From assembly GCA_035335645.1 (NCBI GenBank), contig DAOQMM010000041.1, forward strand, positions 1 to 28,415: DNA of 28,415 nucleotides, in the 5' to 3' direction. Shown here piece by piece: positions 8,244 to 15,845 of this stretch (positions are counted from its first letter, which is position 1; every line of letters begins with the position of its first letter). Made by a program: the position numbers and the translations under genes. The stretch comes from Zoogloea sp035335645. GTDB taxonomy: Bacteria; Pseudomonadota; Gammaproteobacteria; Burkholderiales; Rhodocyclaceae. Below the pieces are notes generated by a model. It was not told the DNA's origin and ran no database searches. It saw only the letters and a program-made list of their open reading frames with translations.

Positions 8244-9916
8244 GGGCGCATGCGGTCGGTGAGGTCCACCACGCGGGCGAGCTCCTCGAGACTGGTGTGG
8301 CCTTCCAGGACCCGCCGGCTGCCGTCTTCGGCGAGGCTCCGGAAGCCCTGGTCGCGGGCCGCGGCGAGGAGCTCGCGTGGGCTGGCGCGTCGTGCGACGA
8401 GTTCGTCGAGGCGGTGGTCGATGCGCAGCAGTTCCATGATGGCCATGCGCCCGCGGTAGCCCTGGAACTGGCATTGGGGGCAGCCGCGGGGGTGGTGGAG
8501 CCGGGGGCGGGGGGCGTCGGCGGGCTGGGCGAGCAGGTGCAGTTCGTAGTCTTCTGCCGGACGGGCTTCGCGGCAGTGGGGGCACAGGCGGCGCAGCAGG
8601 CGCTGGGCGACGATGCCGACGAGGTGGCCGGCCAGGATGTCGGCCGCGACGCCCAGGTCAAGCAGGCGCGGCAGGGCGCCGACGGCGGAGTGGGTATGCA
8701 GCGTGGAGTACACCTGGTGGCCGGTCATGGCGGCCTGCAGGGCCATGCGGGCGGTGTCGGTATCGCGGATCTCGCCGACCAGGATCACGTCCGGATCCTG
8801 GCGCAGCATGGCGCGGATGCCGTTGCCGAAATCCAGGTGGGCGGCCTCGGCGACGGCGGTCTGGCGGATCAGGGGCATGGGGTACTCCACCGGATCCTCG
8901 AGGGTCATGATGTGGATGCCCTCGGCGTTGATGTGATTGAGGATGGAATACAGCGTGGTGGTCTTGCCGCTGCCGGTGGGGCCGGTGACGAGGATGAGGC
9001 CCTCGGGACGGGCGATCATCAGCTTGAGGGTGTCGAGCTGGGTGTCGGCCAGGCCGAGACGGTCGAGGGGGACGATGCCCTTCTGGCGGTCGAGGACGCG
9101 CAGGACGATGTTCTCGCCGTGCAGCGTGGGGTGGGTGGAGACGCGGAAATCGACGGGACGGCCGTTGACGTGCAGGGAGATGCGGCCGTCCTGGGGCATG
9201 CGGGTCTCGGCGATGTTGAGGCCCGCCATGACCTTGATGCGGACGGCCATGGCGGGCCAGTAGGACGTGTGCAGGGCACGGATCTGGCGCAGCAGGCCGT
9301 CGATGCGGTAGCGGATGCGCAGGAAGCCGGGTTCGGGTTCGAAGTGGATGTCGGAGGCGTCGGACTTGACCGCGTCCACAAGCAGCGCGTCCACCAGGCG
9401 GACGACCGGCTGGGCCTGCTCCACCGGGCCCGCCGCGCCGGCCTCGATCTCGTGGAGGATGCCGTCGATGGACAGCGCGTGGCCGTAGAGCTGGTCAATG
9501 GCCCGGGCGATTTGCGATTCGGCCGCCAGCACGGGCTCGATGTGCAGGCCGGCGGGGAGCTGGGCCTGCAAGCTGTCCAGCAGGATCGGGTCGCCGATGC
9601 GCGCAGCGGCCACGGTGAGCACCCGGCTCGTGCTGTCCAGGCTCACGGGGAGGACGTTCAGGCGACAGGCCAGGTCGCGGGGCAGCAGGGTGAGGGCGGC
9701 AGGGTCGGGCACCAGGGTGTCGAGATCCACGCTGCGCCGGCCCAGGGCATGGGACAGGGCGTCCCTCAGCGTGGCTTCCGACAGGAATCCCAGGCGGACC
9801 AGCACGCGACCGATCGCTTCGTGGCTGCGCTCCTGCTCCCGCAGGGCGATGGCGAGTTGATCGGCACTGATCAGGCCCCGTTGCAGGAGCGCCTGGCCGA
9901 GGGGTTGTCCGTTCAC
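8240..9916 (-). CDS. mshE: MSHA/type II secretion-type assembly ATPase (GspE/PilB family)
   Basis: Cytoplasmic hexameric ATPase of 558 residues that powers pilin polymerisation. An N-terminal MshEN-type domain (about 1-110) has two repeats: one ending LISADQLAIALREQ, the second RLGFLSEATLRDALSHAL. The core has Walker A GPTGSGKT at residues 312-319 with Lys318, the Asp box GLNIAETRMPQDGR, the Walker B segment PDVILVGEIRD, and TGHQVYSTLHTHSA. A zinc tetracysteine site lies at C445/C448 and C479/C482. Start is GTG, overlapping the TPR gene's stop as GTGA. In MshE proteins the N-terminal domain binds cyclic di-GMP. Here some consensus positions differ (Pro5 for the first Arg, Ala34 and Ala57 in the second repeat), so binding is uncertain. 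Confidence 0.9.
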   Translation of the reverse strand: MNGQPLGQALLQRGLISADQLAIALREQERSHEAIGRVLVRLGFLSEATLRDALSHALGRRSVDLDTLVPDPAALTLLPRDLACRLNVLPVSLDSTSRVLTVAAARIGDPILLDSLQAQLPAGLHIEPVLAAESQIARAIDQLYGHALSIDGILHEIEAGAAGPVEQAQPVVRLVDALLVDAVKSDASDIHFEPEPGFLRIRYRIDGLLRQIRALHTSYWPAMAVRIKVMAGLNIAETRMPQDGRISLHVNGRPVDFRVSTHPTLHGENIVLRVLDRQKGIVPLDRLGLADTQLDTLKLMIARPEGLILVTGPTGSGKTTTLYSILNHINAEGIHIMTLEDPVEYPMPLIRQTAVAEAAHLDFGNGIRAMLRQDPDVILVGEIRDTDTARMALQAAMTGHQVYSTLHTHSAVGALPRLLDLGVAADILAGHLVGIVAQRLLRRLCPHCREARPAEDYELHLLAQPADAPRPRLHHPRGCPQCQFQGYRGRMAIMELLRIDHRLDELVARRASPRELLAAARDQGFRSLAEDGSRRVLEGHTSLEELARVVDLTDRMRP

Positions 9917-11145
9917 GGTGCGTTGTCCGGGGCTGCCAGGGCGTCGATGCGTGCGGCGCAGGCGGCCCGGTCGAATCCCGCCAGGTGCCGTTCGGCCAGT
10001 TGCAGCGCGAGGCGGTAATGCGCTGCGGCGGGACCGGGCTGGCGAAGGTGATCGAGGCTGACCGCCAGGTTGTAGGCAATGTCCGGATCTTCGGGCGCGA
10101 GGCTGCGGGCACGGAAGAAGGCGTGCTGGGCCTCGGCCCAGCGCTGCTGGCGGGCCAGCACCGTGCCAAGGGCGAACTGGGCGGTGGCGTCGCCGGCGTC
10201 CGCGTCGAGGCTGCTGCGCAGGCGGCTTTCGGCCTGGCGGCTGTCGTTGCCGGGCAGACTGGCAAGCCCGGCGAGGGCTGCGCTGTCCGTGGGGCGGGCG
10301 GCGAGGGCCAGGCGGAAGTGGCGGGCGGCCTCGACGTGCAGACCGCTGTGCAGGGCGAGGGCGCCAAGCCCGTCATGGGCGTCCGGGTTGGTGGGATCGA
10401 GGGACAGGGCGGCTTGGTAGTGCTGGTGCGCTGCGGTGAGATCGCCGCGTGTGTAGGCGTCGTGGGCGCGGAGAAGGTCGGGCTGTGGCGAGGCCACCGG
10501 CATCGGGCGGGGCTCGAAGCGCAGTGCGGCGTGCGCGTCCGAATCGGGCGGGTCGGTGCGGGCGGGGGAGGGTGGCCGCGCGGCCGGCGACGTGGTGCGA
10601 GACCGGGCCACGGCGGGTGGTGCCGCAGGCAGGGTTTCCGGGGGTGTTTCCGGTGGCGGGGCGGACACAGGGGGCTGCACTTCGGTCGAGGCTTCGGCGC
10701 CGCGTGCCTGGGCAAGCTGGATGGGGGACAGGCCGGTCGGGCGGGTTTCCGACCACACCCATCCGGCAAGCCCCGCCAGTCCGGCGACCGTCAGGCCGGC
10801 GATCCAGGCCCACCGGGCGTGGGAGTGTGGCGTGGTGGCGGGTGTCGTGGGGGCCATCCCCGGGGGCGGCGGGTGGATGGGCTGAGGTGCGGTCGTGAAG
10901 GGCGGCGGCGCAGGGGGCTGGCTGTTGCCAGTTGGGGGGGCGTTGAGGGGTTCGAGGCTCAGGGGCGAGGGGCACATGACAGGGCTGCGGGCGTCAGCGG
11001 CGGGCGTCTGGCTGGCCTGCTCCGTATGGATGTCGTCCGCTGGGGCGGGGGCGGGGGCGGGTGGCGGCGCGGAGGCGCCGGGCGGTGTCGTTTCGCCGCG
11101 CCGTTCGGCCTCGTGCTTGCGCAGGACTTCCAGGAGCAGGCTCAT
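9913..11145 (-). CDS. TPR-repeat pilus assembly protein, MshN-like
   Basis: Bitopic protein of 410 residues. A short conserved start, MSLLLEVLRKHEAERR, typical of MshN/GspB-like proteins beside secretin ATPases, is followed by a long Pro/Ala/Thr-rich cytoplasmic linker (about 20-110). A single transmembrane helix lies at 112-131, then a second Pro-rich linker. At least four tetratricopeptide repeats occupy about 225-400, for example AHDAYTRGDLTAAHQHYQAA and ALGTVLARQQRWAEAQHAFF. The TPR part would be periplasmic and could bind the secretin or its partners. The ATG overlaps the mshL stop (ATGA) and its stop overlaps the mshE start (GTGA). Position between secretin and ATPase genes matches mshN of Vibrio, although mshM, which normally lies before it, is absent. 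Confidence 0.75.
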   Translation of the reverse strand: MSLLLEVLRKHEAERRGETTPPGASAPPPAPAPAPADDIHTEQASQTPAADARSPVMCPSPLSLEPLNAPPTGNSQPPAPPPFTTAPQPIHPPPPGMAPTTPATTPHSHARWAWIAGLTVAGLAGLAGWVWSETRPTGLSPIQLAQARGAEASTEVQPPVSAPPPETPPETLPAAPPAVARSRTTSPAARPPSPARTDPPDSDAHAALRFEPRPMPVASPQPDLLRAHDAYTRGDLTAAHQHYQAALSLDPTNPDAHDGLGALALHSGLHVEAARHFRLALAARPTDSAALAGLASLPGNDSRQAESRLRSSLDADAGDATAQFALGTVLARQQRWAEAQHAFFRARSLAPEDPDIAYNLAVSLDHLRQPGPAAAHYRLALQLAERHLAGFDRAACAARIDALAAPDNAP

Positions 11146-12980
11146 GGGGTGGTGTCAGGAAAGTTGCGGGTGCCGGGTAGCGGACCGCGGCGGAAGAAGT
11201 CGTCGCGGGGGAGGCTGTTGCGCAGGGGGCTGGCGGCCAGGAGATTGCCGTCGCGGACCACCACCGGGCGCAGGAAGATGACCAGCTCGGTCTTCTGGAC
11301 CAGGTTGTCGCGGGTGGTGAAGACCTCACCCAGCAGCGGCACGGCGCCGACGCCGGGGACGCGGCCGGTCTTGAAGTCGACCCGGTCTTCCATGAGCCCG
11401 CCGAGGACGGCGGTTTCGCCGTTTTCGATACGCAGCACGGATTCGATCTCGCGGGTGCGGATCTGGGGGACGAGGTTGGGAATCGTGGCGGGAATGTTGG
11501 GGTTGGGGTCGCGGCGGAAGTCGGCGATGCTGGAAATGGTGGGGCGCACGTTGAGGATGATCTCGTCAGCCTCGCTGACCTGGGGCGTGACGGTCATGAC
11601 GAGGCCCACTGAGACGGCCTGGGGCGTGGTGGTGACGGTGGTGAGGGCGCCCGCGTTGGTGGTCTGGGTGGTGTCGGCCTTGACGTTGAAATAGACGTAT
11701 TCCTCGACCACCTTGATCACCGCCGTCTGGTTGTTGAGGACCGACAGTTTGGGGCTGGAGAGGACCTTCACGGTGCCGAAGCCTTCGAGCAGGCGGATCG
11801 TGGAGTCGATGCCGTCGGCGCTCTTGTAGGCGACGCTGAAGGGATTGACGGCATTGCCGGCGCTGCTGCCGAGGGTCGGTCCGGTGATGCCGAAACGGGT
11901 GCCGCTCGAGAGCACGCGGTTCCAGTCGATGCCCTGACGATAGGTGTCGGACAGGCCGACTTCGAGGATGGTGGCTTCGATGAGCACCTGACGGCGGGCG
12001 GCCGCCACCACCTGATCGAGGAATTCCTGCACCTTTTCGTGCTGGCGGCCGGTGGCGCGCACAGTGAGGACGCCGGTTTCCCGGTTGACGATGACGGAAG
12101 CGGCTTCGCGGAAGGTGGCCTTGTGGACCACCGTGGTGGCGCTGTTCTGTAACAGGGCGGGATTGGGACTCGCCGCGATGCCGGCTTGCGGTGACGCGGA
12201 GGTGGTGCGCGTCCGGCTCCGGGCGGCCGTGGCGGAGGGCTGTACGCCGGTGCCGCTGGTGCTGGTGGTCTCGAGGTTTTCGATGACGGTGTCGCTGGAG
12301 CCTTCGGGGAGGAGCTTGTCGGTTTCCCGCAGCAGGTCGCGGATGTTGCGCTCGATGGATTCCCAGAACTGGTTGCGGGAGGCGTTTTCGATGCGGGTGG
12401 CCGAAACGTTGCCGCCGTTGGGGAGGGCGGCCGTCTGGAGTGTGGTGCTGCCGCTGACGGCCGAGCCGCTGCCGCTGGTGGCGATCTGGGTGTTGGTGGA
12501 GACCGTGCCGGTGACGCTGCGGCTGAGATTGACGTAATCGACGCGGTACGTGCGCAGGTAGGGGCTGTCGGGCATCACCGCCAGGTGGGTGCCGTCGAGT
12601 TCGAAGCGCAGGTCGGCCTGTCGGGCGAGGCGCGTCAGGATCTGGGGCAGGGTTTGGTCGATGGCGTTGAGGGTGACCGTGCCGTTCAGGCCCGGGTGGA
12701 TGTCCACGTTCAGGCGGGCGTCGCGGGCGAGCGCGAACAGGAGATCCTGGAGCCGCACATTGTGCACCACGACGGAGAATGTCTCGGGGCGCGGCGTGGC
12801 TTGCGGGCGGGGCAGGATCAGGCTCGGCCCGGCAAGGGGCGGAATCGTTCCTGCGGGAAATGCCGCATTCCTGTCCTGGATATGGCTTTCGGATGGCGCG
12901 GGGGCTCGGGTGGACAGCATTGGCGCACAGGCGCTGGTGCTCAGGAGCAGGATTGCGCAGGCAGAGAGACGTATACGCAT
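11142..12980 (-). CDS. mshL: MSHA-type pilus secretin MshL (outer-membrane lipoprotein)
   Basis: Outer-membrane secretin of 612 residues forming the pilus exit channel. Residues 1-18 are a lipoprotein-like signal ending LLLSTSAC with Cys18 as the likely lipidated residue; the -3 position is Thr, a weak lipobox. A short secretin/TonB N-terminal domain (FSVVVHNVRLQDLLFALARDARLNVDI) and an N1-type region come next, then a Ser/Thr-rich linker in the middle. The C-terminal secretin domain has PQAVSVGLVMTVTPQVSE, REIESVLRIENGETAVLGGLMEDR and GVGAVPLLGEVFTTRDNLVQKTELVIFLRP. This is the MshL pattern rather than PilQ or GspD. The ATG at 12980 is preferred over the longer open frame because the signal peptide starts there. 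It is the first gene of the pilus operon, and an inverted repeat covers its start codon. Confidence 0.9.
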   Translation of the reverse strand: MRIRLSACAILLLSTSACAPMLSTRAPAPSESHIQDRNAAFPAGTIPPLAGPSLILPRPQATPRPETFSVVVHNVRLQDLLFALARDARLNVDIHPGLNGTVTLNAIDQTLPQILTRLARQADLRFELDGTHLAVMPDSPYLRTYRVDYVNLSRSVTGTVSTNTQIATSGSGSAVSGSTTLQTAALPNGGNVSATRIENASRNQFWESIERNIRDLLRETDKLLPEGSSDTVIENLETTSTSGTGVQPSATAARSRTRTTSASPQAGIAASPNPALLQNSATTVVHKATFREAASVIVNRETGVLTVRATGRQHEKVQEFLDQVVAAARRQVLIEATILEVGLSDTYRQGIDWNRVLSSGTRFGITGPTLGSSAGNAVNPFSVAYKSADGIDSTIRLLEGFGTVKVLSSPKLSVLNNQTAVIKVVEEYVYFNVKADTTQTTNAGALTTVTTTPQAVSVGLVMTVTPQVSEADEIILNVRPTISSIADFRRDPNPNIPATIPNLVPQIRTREIESVLRIENGETAVLGGLMEDRVDFKTGRVPGVGAVPLLGEVFTTRDNLVQKTELVIFLRPVVVRDGNLLAASPLRNSLPRDDFFRRGPLPGTRNFPDTTP

Positions 12981-13008
12981 CAACAGGAATCCGGGGTGTA
13001 TGCGTATA
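12972..13008. repeat. Inverted repeat over the mshL start codon and -10 region
   Basis: A perfect 9-base inverted repeat, TATACGCAT (12972-12980) and ATGCGTATA (13000-13008), is separated by 19 bases. The inner end of one arm is the mshL ATG itself; the other arm touches the predicted -10 box. It could be an operator for a dimeric repressor or, if transcription starts upstream of 13008, a hairpin hiding the start codon. Confidence 0.6.
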
Positions 13009-13036
13009 AAATATGACAGTTTCCGGGCTTTGTCGA
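13008..13036 (-). promoter_or_regulatory. Candidate sigma-70 promoter of the pilus operon
   Basis: On the minus strand TCGACA (13031-13036) lies 17 bases before TATTTT (13008-13013), matching the -35 box at 5 of 6 and the -10 box at 4 of 6 positions. The start site would fall near 13001, so the leader before the mshL ATG at 12980 would be only about 20 bases. It is the best match in the region, but is moderate in strength. Confidence 0.4.
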
Positions 13037-13172
13037 TGCTTTCTGAATTCCCGGTCGATGACTGAAAATTGCTGCGTTGCCGCAATAATTGCGGCGCGAC
13101 GTGGCCTCCGGGCGGCGCGGTGACGGCGTGTCGGGTGGCGGTCTGCGGAAATGAAAAAATCTCGTGGAGAGG

Positions 13173-13208
13173 GTGTAAGTCCTGTGTAAGATTAAGCGCC
13201 TTTAATCT
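13173..13208. promoter_or_regulatory. Direct repeat plus palindrome upstream of acs, candidate operator
   Basis: GTGTAAG occurs twice (13173-13179 and 13184-13190) with 4 bases between, an 11-base period of about one helical turn. It runs directly into a 7-base inverted repeat AGATTAA/TTAATCT (13189-13195 and 13202-13208). Tandem repeats with an 11-base period are typical sites for OmpR/PhoB-type response regulators. The element lies about 145-175 bases before the acs ATG. The regulator is unknown. Confidence 0.4.
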
Positions 13209-13350
13209 CGGGCGGACTCGATCGGAAATACGCAGTACAAGAAAAACAGAACTCAATCCGGTCAGTGGACGGCGCGTCTGGTCCTGCATCCGCCCAACAA
13301 GGTTTCAAATCCACTACGTTGCACACTCACAACACGAGGAGAGGTGAAAA

Positions 13351-15309
13351 ATGACGAGCGAAACCACCCAGAAACTTTACTATCCGTCTGAAGAGGTGGT
13401 CAAAAACGCTGCCGTGTCGGGCATGGAAGCGTACAAGGCGCTGTGCGCCGAAGCGGAAGCCGATTACGAAGGCTACTGGGGCAAGCGCGCCAAGGAACTG
13501 ATCGAATGGCAGACCCCTTTCACCCAGGTGCTGGATGAGAGCAATACGCCGTTCTTCAAGTGGTTTGCCGATGGCAAGCTGAACGTCTCCTACAACTGCC
13601 TGGATCGCCAGGTCAAGAATGGCCTGGGCGACAAGGTCGCCATGATCTTCGAAGGCGACAAGGGCGATGTCACCAAGGTGACGTATGGCGATCTGCTGAC
13701 CCGCGTCAGCAAGTTCGCCAATGCGCTGAAGAGCCTGGGCGTCAAGAAGGGTGACCGGGTCGTCATCTATCTGCCCATGTCCATCGAAGGCGTGGTCGCC
13801 ATGCAGGCCTGTGCCCGTATCGGTGCGACGCACTCCATCGTGTTCGGCGGCTTCTCCGCCCAGTCCCTGGCCGACCGCGTCAATGACGCCGGCGCCGTGG
13901 TGCTGATCACCTCCGACGGCCAGAACCGCGGTGGCAAGGCGCTGCCCCTCAAGGCCATCGCCGACGAAGCCCTCGCCAGCGGCTGCCCGTCCATCCAGAA
14001 GGTGCTGGTGGTCAAGCGCACGGGCGGCGAAACTGCCATGGTCGAAGGTCGTGACGTGTGGGCCGACGACATCGTCGCCCAGCAGTCCGATGTCTGCGAA
14101 CCGGAATGGGTCGAGGCCGAGCATCCCCTGTTCCTGCTCTACACCTCCGGCTCCACCGGCAAGCCGAAGGGTGTCCAGCACTCCACCGGCGGCTACCTGC
14201 TGCACGCCATCCTGACCATGAAGTACACGTTCGACATCAAGCCGAACGACATCTTCTGGTGTACCGCCGACATCGGCTGGGTCACCGGTCATACCTACAT
14301 CACTTACGGCCCCCTGGCCTGCGGTGCCACCGAGATCGTCTTTGAAGGTGTGCCGACTTACCCGGATGCCGGCCGTTTCTGGAAGATGATCCAGGACCAC
14401 AAGGTCTCCGTGTTCTACACCGCCCCGACCGCGATCCGTTCCCTGATCAAGGCCTCCGACACCACCCCGGCGGTGCACCCGAAGAACTACGATCTCACCT
14501 CGCTGCGCATCCTGGGTTCCGTGGGCGAGCCCATCAACCCCGCCGCGTGGGAGTGGTATTACGAGAACGTTGGCGGCAGCCGCTGCCCGATCGTCGATAC
14601 CTTCTGGCAGACCGAGACCGGCGGCCACATGATCACTCCGATGCCCGGCGCCACGCCGCTGGTTCCCGGCTCCTGCACGCTGCCCTTCCCGGGCATCCAG
14701 GCGGCGGTGGTCGATGAGACCGGCACCGACGTGCCCTGGGGCCAGGGTGGCATCCTGGTCGTGAAGCGTCCGTGGCCGTCCATGATCCGCACCATCTGGG
14801 GCGATCCGGAGCGGTTCGTGAAGTCCTACTACCCGGCCGACTTCCAGGGCAAGCTGTACCTGGCGGGCGACGGTGCGATCCGCGACAAGGACACCGGCTA
14901 CTTCACCATCACCGGCCGTATCGATGACGTGCTGAACGTCTCCGGTCACCGTATGGGCACGATGGAAATCGAATCCGCCCTGGTGGCCCACGAGAAGGTG
15001 GCCGAAGCCGCCGTGGTTGGTCGTCCGGACGACCTGACCGGCGAAGCCATCGTGGCCTTCGTGGTGCTCAAGGGTGCCCGCCCGTCCGGCGACGAAGCCG
15101 CCAAGGTGGTCAAGGAGCTGCAGAACTGGGTGGGTCAGGAAATCGGCCCGATCGCCAAGCCCAAGGACATCCGCTTCGGTGAAAACCTGCCGAAGACCCG
15201 TTCCGGCAAGATCATGCGCCGCCTGCTCCGTCAGCTGGCCAAGGGCGAGGAGATCACCCAGGACACCTCGACGCTGGAAAACCCGCATATTCTGGATCAG
15301 CTCAAGTAA
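13351..15309 (+). CDS. acs: Acetyl-CoA synthetase (AMP-forming)
   Basis: Acetate-CoA ligase of 652 residues, the usual length for Acs. It converts acetate, ATP and CoA to acetyl-CoA, AMP and pyrophosphate in the cytoplasm. The AMP-binding P-loop YTSGSTGKPKG is at residues 264-274. Other family segments are CTADIGWVTGHTYITYGPL, the DTFWQTETGG motif that contacts acetate and AMP, and GRIDDVLNVSGHRMGTMEIE of the mobile C-terminal domain. The regulatory lysine motif PKTRSGKIMRR has Lys620, the residue acetylated in Acs enzymes to switch them off. GAGGAGAGG precedes the ATG. The next genes encode an SLC5-type sensor kinase and symporter, in line with acs control by CrbS-like systems in other Proteobacteria. 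A strong terminator lies 140 bases downstream. Confidence 0.97.
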   Translation: MTSETTQKLYYPSEEVVKNAAVSGMEAYKALCAEAEADYEGYWGKRAKELIEWQTPFTQVLDESNTPFFKWFADGKLNVSYNCLDRQVKNGLGDKVAMIFEGDKGDVTKVTYGDLLTRVSKFANALKSLGVKKGDRVVIYLPMSIEGVVAMQACARIGATHSIVFGGFSAQSLADRVNDAGAVVLITSDGQNRGGKALPLKAIADEALASGCPSIQKVLVVKRTGGETAMVEGRDVWADDIVAQQSDVCEPEWVEAEHPLFLLYTSGSTGKPKGVQHSTGGYLLHAILTMKYTFDIKPNDIFWCTADIGWVTGHTYITYGPLACGATEIVFEGVPTYPDAGRFWKMIQDHKVSVFYTAPTAIRSLIKASDTTPAVHPKNYDLTSLRILGSVGEPINPAAWEWYYENVGGSRCPIVDTFWQTETGGHMITPMPGATPLVPGSCTLPFPGIQAAVVDETGTDVPWGQGGILVVKRPWPSMIRTIWGDPERFVKSYYPADFQGKLYLAGDGAIRDKDTGYFTITGRIDDVLNVSGHRMGTMEIESALVAHEKVAEAAVVGRPDDLTGEAIVAFVVLKGARPSGDEAAKVVKELQNWVGQEIGPIAKPKDIRFGENLPKTRSGKIMRRLLRQLAKGEEITQDTSTLENPHILDQLK

Positions 15310-15612
15310 GCATTGTGTGCCGGCCGGTCAGGCCGGGCACGTCCTGCTACCGGCGATTCACCCCGAGTCGCCGGCATAAAAATCCAGTGCGGGACGTGAG
15401 AGGAACGATGGGGAGGAACCCGGCCTAATGAGCCGGGCAAGAGGGGGAGAAAAGGGCGCGAATTTCGCGCCTTTTTCTCGTCTACGCCGGGAAGTGGGTC
15501 CTCCGCCCGGGCGATGCCGAAGGTTCTCGCCAAGCCCGCCGATTCGGTTTATAAATCTGGCACCGGCGGACGCGCTCGATGCCGGACATAAAAAGAAAAC
15601 GGAGGAGCAGGG
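15310..15612. other. 303-base intergenic region with hairpins after acs
   Basis: No credible gene. It contains an inverted repeat CCGGCGA/TCGCCGG (15350-15374), a stretch with two GAGGAAC-like repeats (15401-15418), a hairpin CCCGGC/GCCGGG (15419-15437), the intrinsic terminator (15450-15476), and a possible -10 box TATAAA (15550-15555) for the following genes without a good -35 box. The part before the terminator could be a structured acs 3' UTR or a small RNA released from it. Confidence 0.5.
15450..15476 (+). terminator. Intrinsic terminator after acs
   Basis: Perfect stem GGCGCGAA/TTCGCGCC (15455-15462 and 15464-15471) flanked by AAAA on the left and TTTTT on the right. The A-run makes it workable on both strands, but only the plus strand has an upstream gene, so it should end acs transcription. 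Confidence 0.85.
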
Positions 15613-15804
15613 ATGATCAAGGCGACCCTGATGGGGCAGCGGCTGGTCGCGGTATTCGTGCTGGGATGTGTGCTGGCCAATTTTCCGGTGCTGTCGATCT
15701 TCAATGACGATGGCGCCTGGCAGGGAATCCCGCTGCTCTATCTTTATGTGTTCGGGCTGTGGGCGGCGGTAATCGTGCTGATGGCGTGGATCGTCGAGCG
15801 ATGA
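15613..15804 (+). CDS. Small two-helix membrane protein preceding the SLC5 sensor kinase
   Basis: Protein of 63 residues with two hydrophobic helices (about 9-28 and 41-60) joined by a short loop, FNDDGAWQGIPLLYL. It starts at an ATG with GGAGGAGC upstream and ends 41 bases before the SLC5-histidine kinase gene. Small two-helix proteins such as DUF4212, DUF485 and DUF3311 commonly accompany sodium:solute symporters as small subunits. The layout and the PLLYLYVFGLW segment suggest the same role beside the transporter-like sensor. I do not recognise a specific family, so the function is inferred from size, topology and position only. Confidence 0.7.
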   Translation: MIKATLMGQRLVAVFVLGCVLANFPVLSIFNDDGAWQGIPLLYLYVFGLWAAVIVLMAWIVER

Positions 15805-15845
15805 TGCACACCTGCCGCATTCCCGTACCTGAAAGAGGATAGGCG

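Larger units (their letters stand above)
12981..13350. other. 370-base divergent control region between mshL and acs
   Basis: No convincing coding frame lies here. The left part holds the pilus promoter and inverted repeat. The middle (13173-13208) holds a direct repeat and a small palindrome probably belonging to acs. The right end has the acs ribosome site. The base composition is more AT-rich than the flanking genes, as expected for a control region. Confidence 0.7.

Noticed and set aside
8297..10018. A 573-codon open frame opposite the mshE-like gene
   Set aside because: Same GC-bias shadow; low-complexity Gly/Ala/Val/Asp-rich translation without domains, while the minus strand has full Walker motifs and a zinc site.
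5030..12980. Canonical general type II secretion (gsp) operon
   Set aside because: The secretin has MshL-type features, a TPR protein replaces GspC/GspD order, and there are no GspG-K pseudopilins or GspC. An MSHA-type reading fits better, although the two last proteins remain ambiguous.
13327..15288. A 653-codon open frame antisense to the whole of acs
   Set aside because: It mirrors acs codon by codon. Strong GC3 bias removes stops from the opposite strand. The protein is rich in Gly, His, Asp and Arg without a recognisable domain, while acs on the plus strand is unmistakable.
15557..15573. Sigma-54-like CTGGCACC before the SLC5-kinase operon
   Set aside because: The distance between GG and the next GC is 11 instead of 10 bases, and the -12 box does not match.
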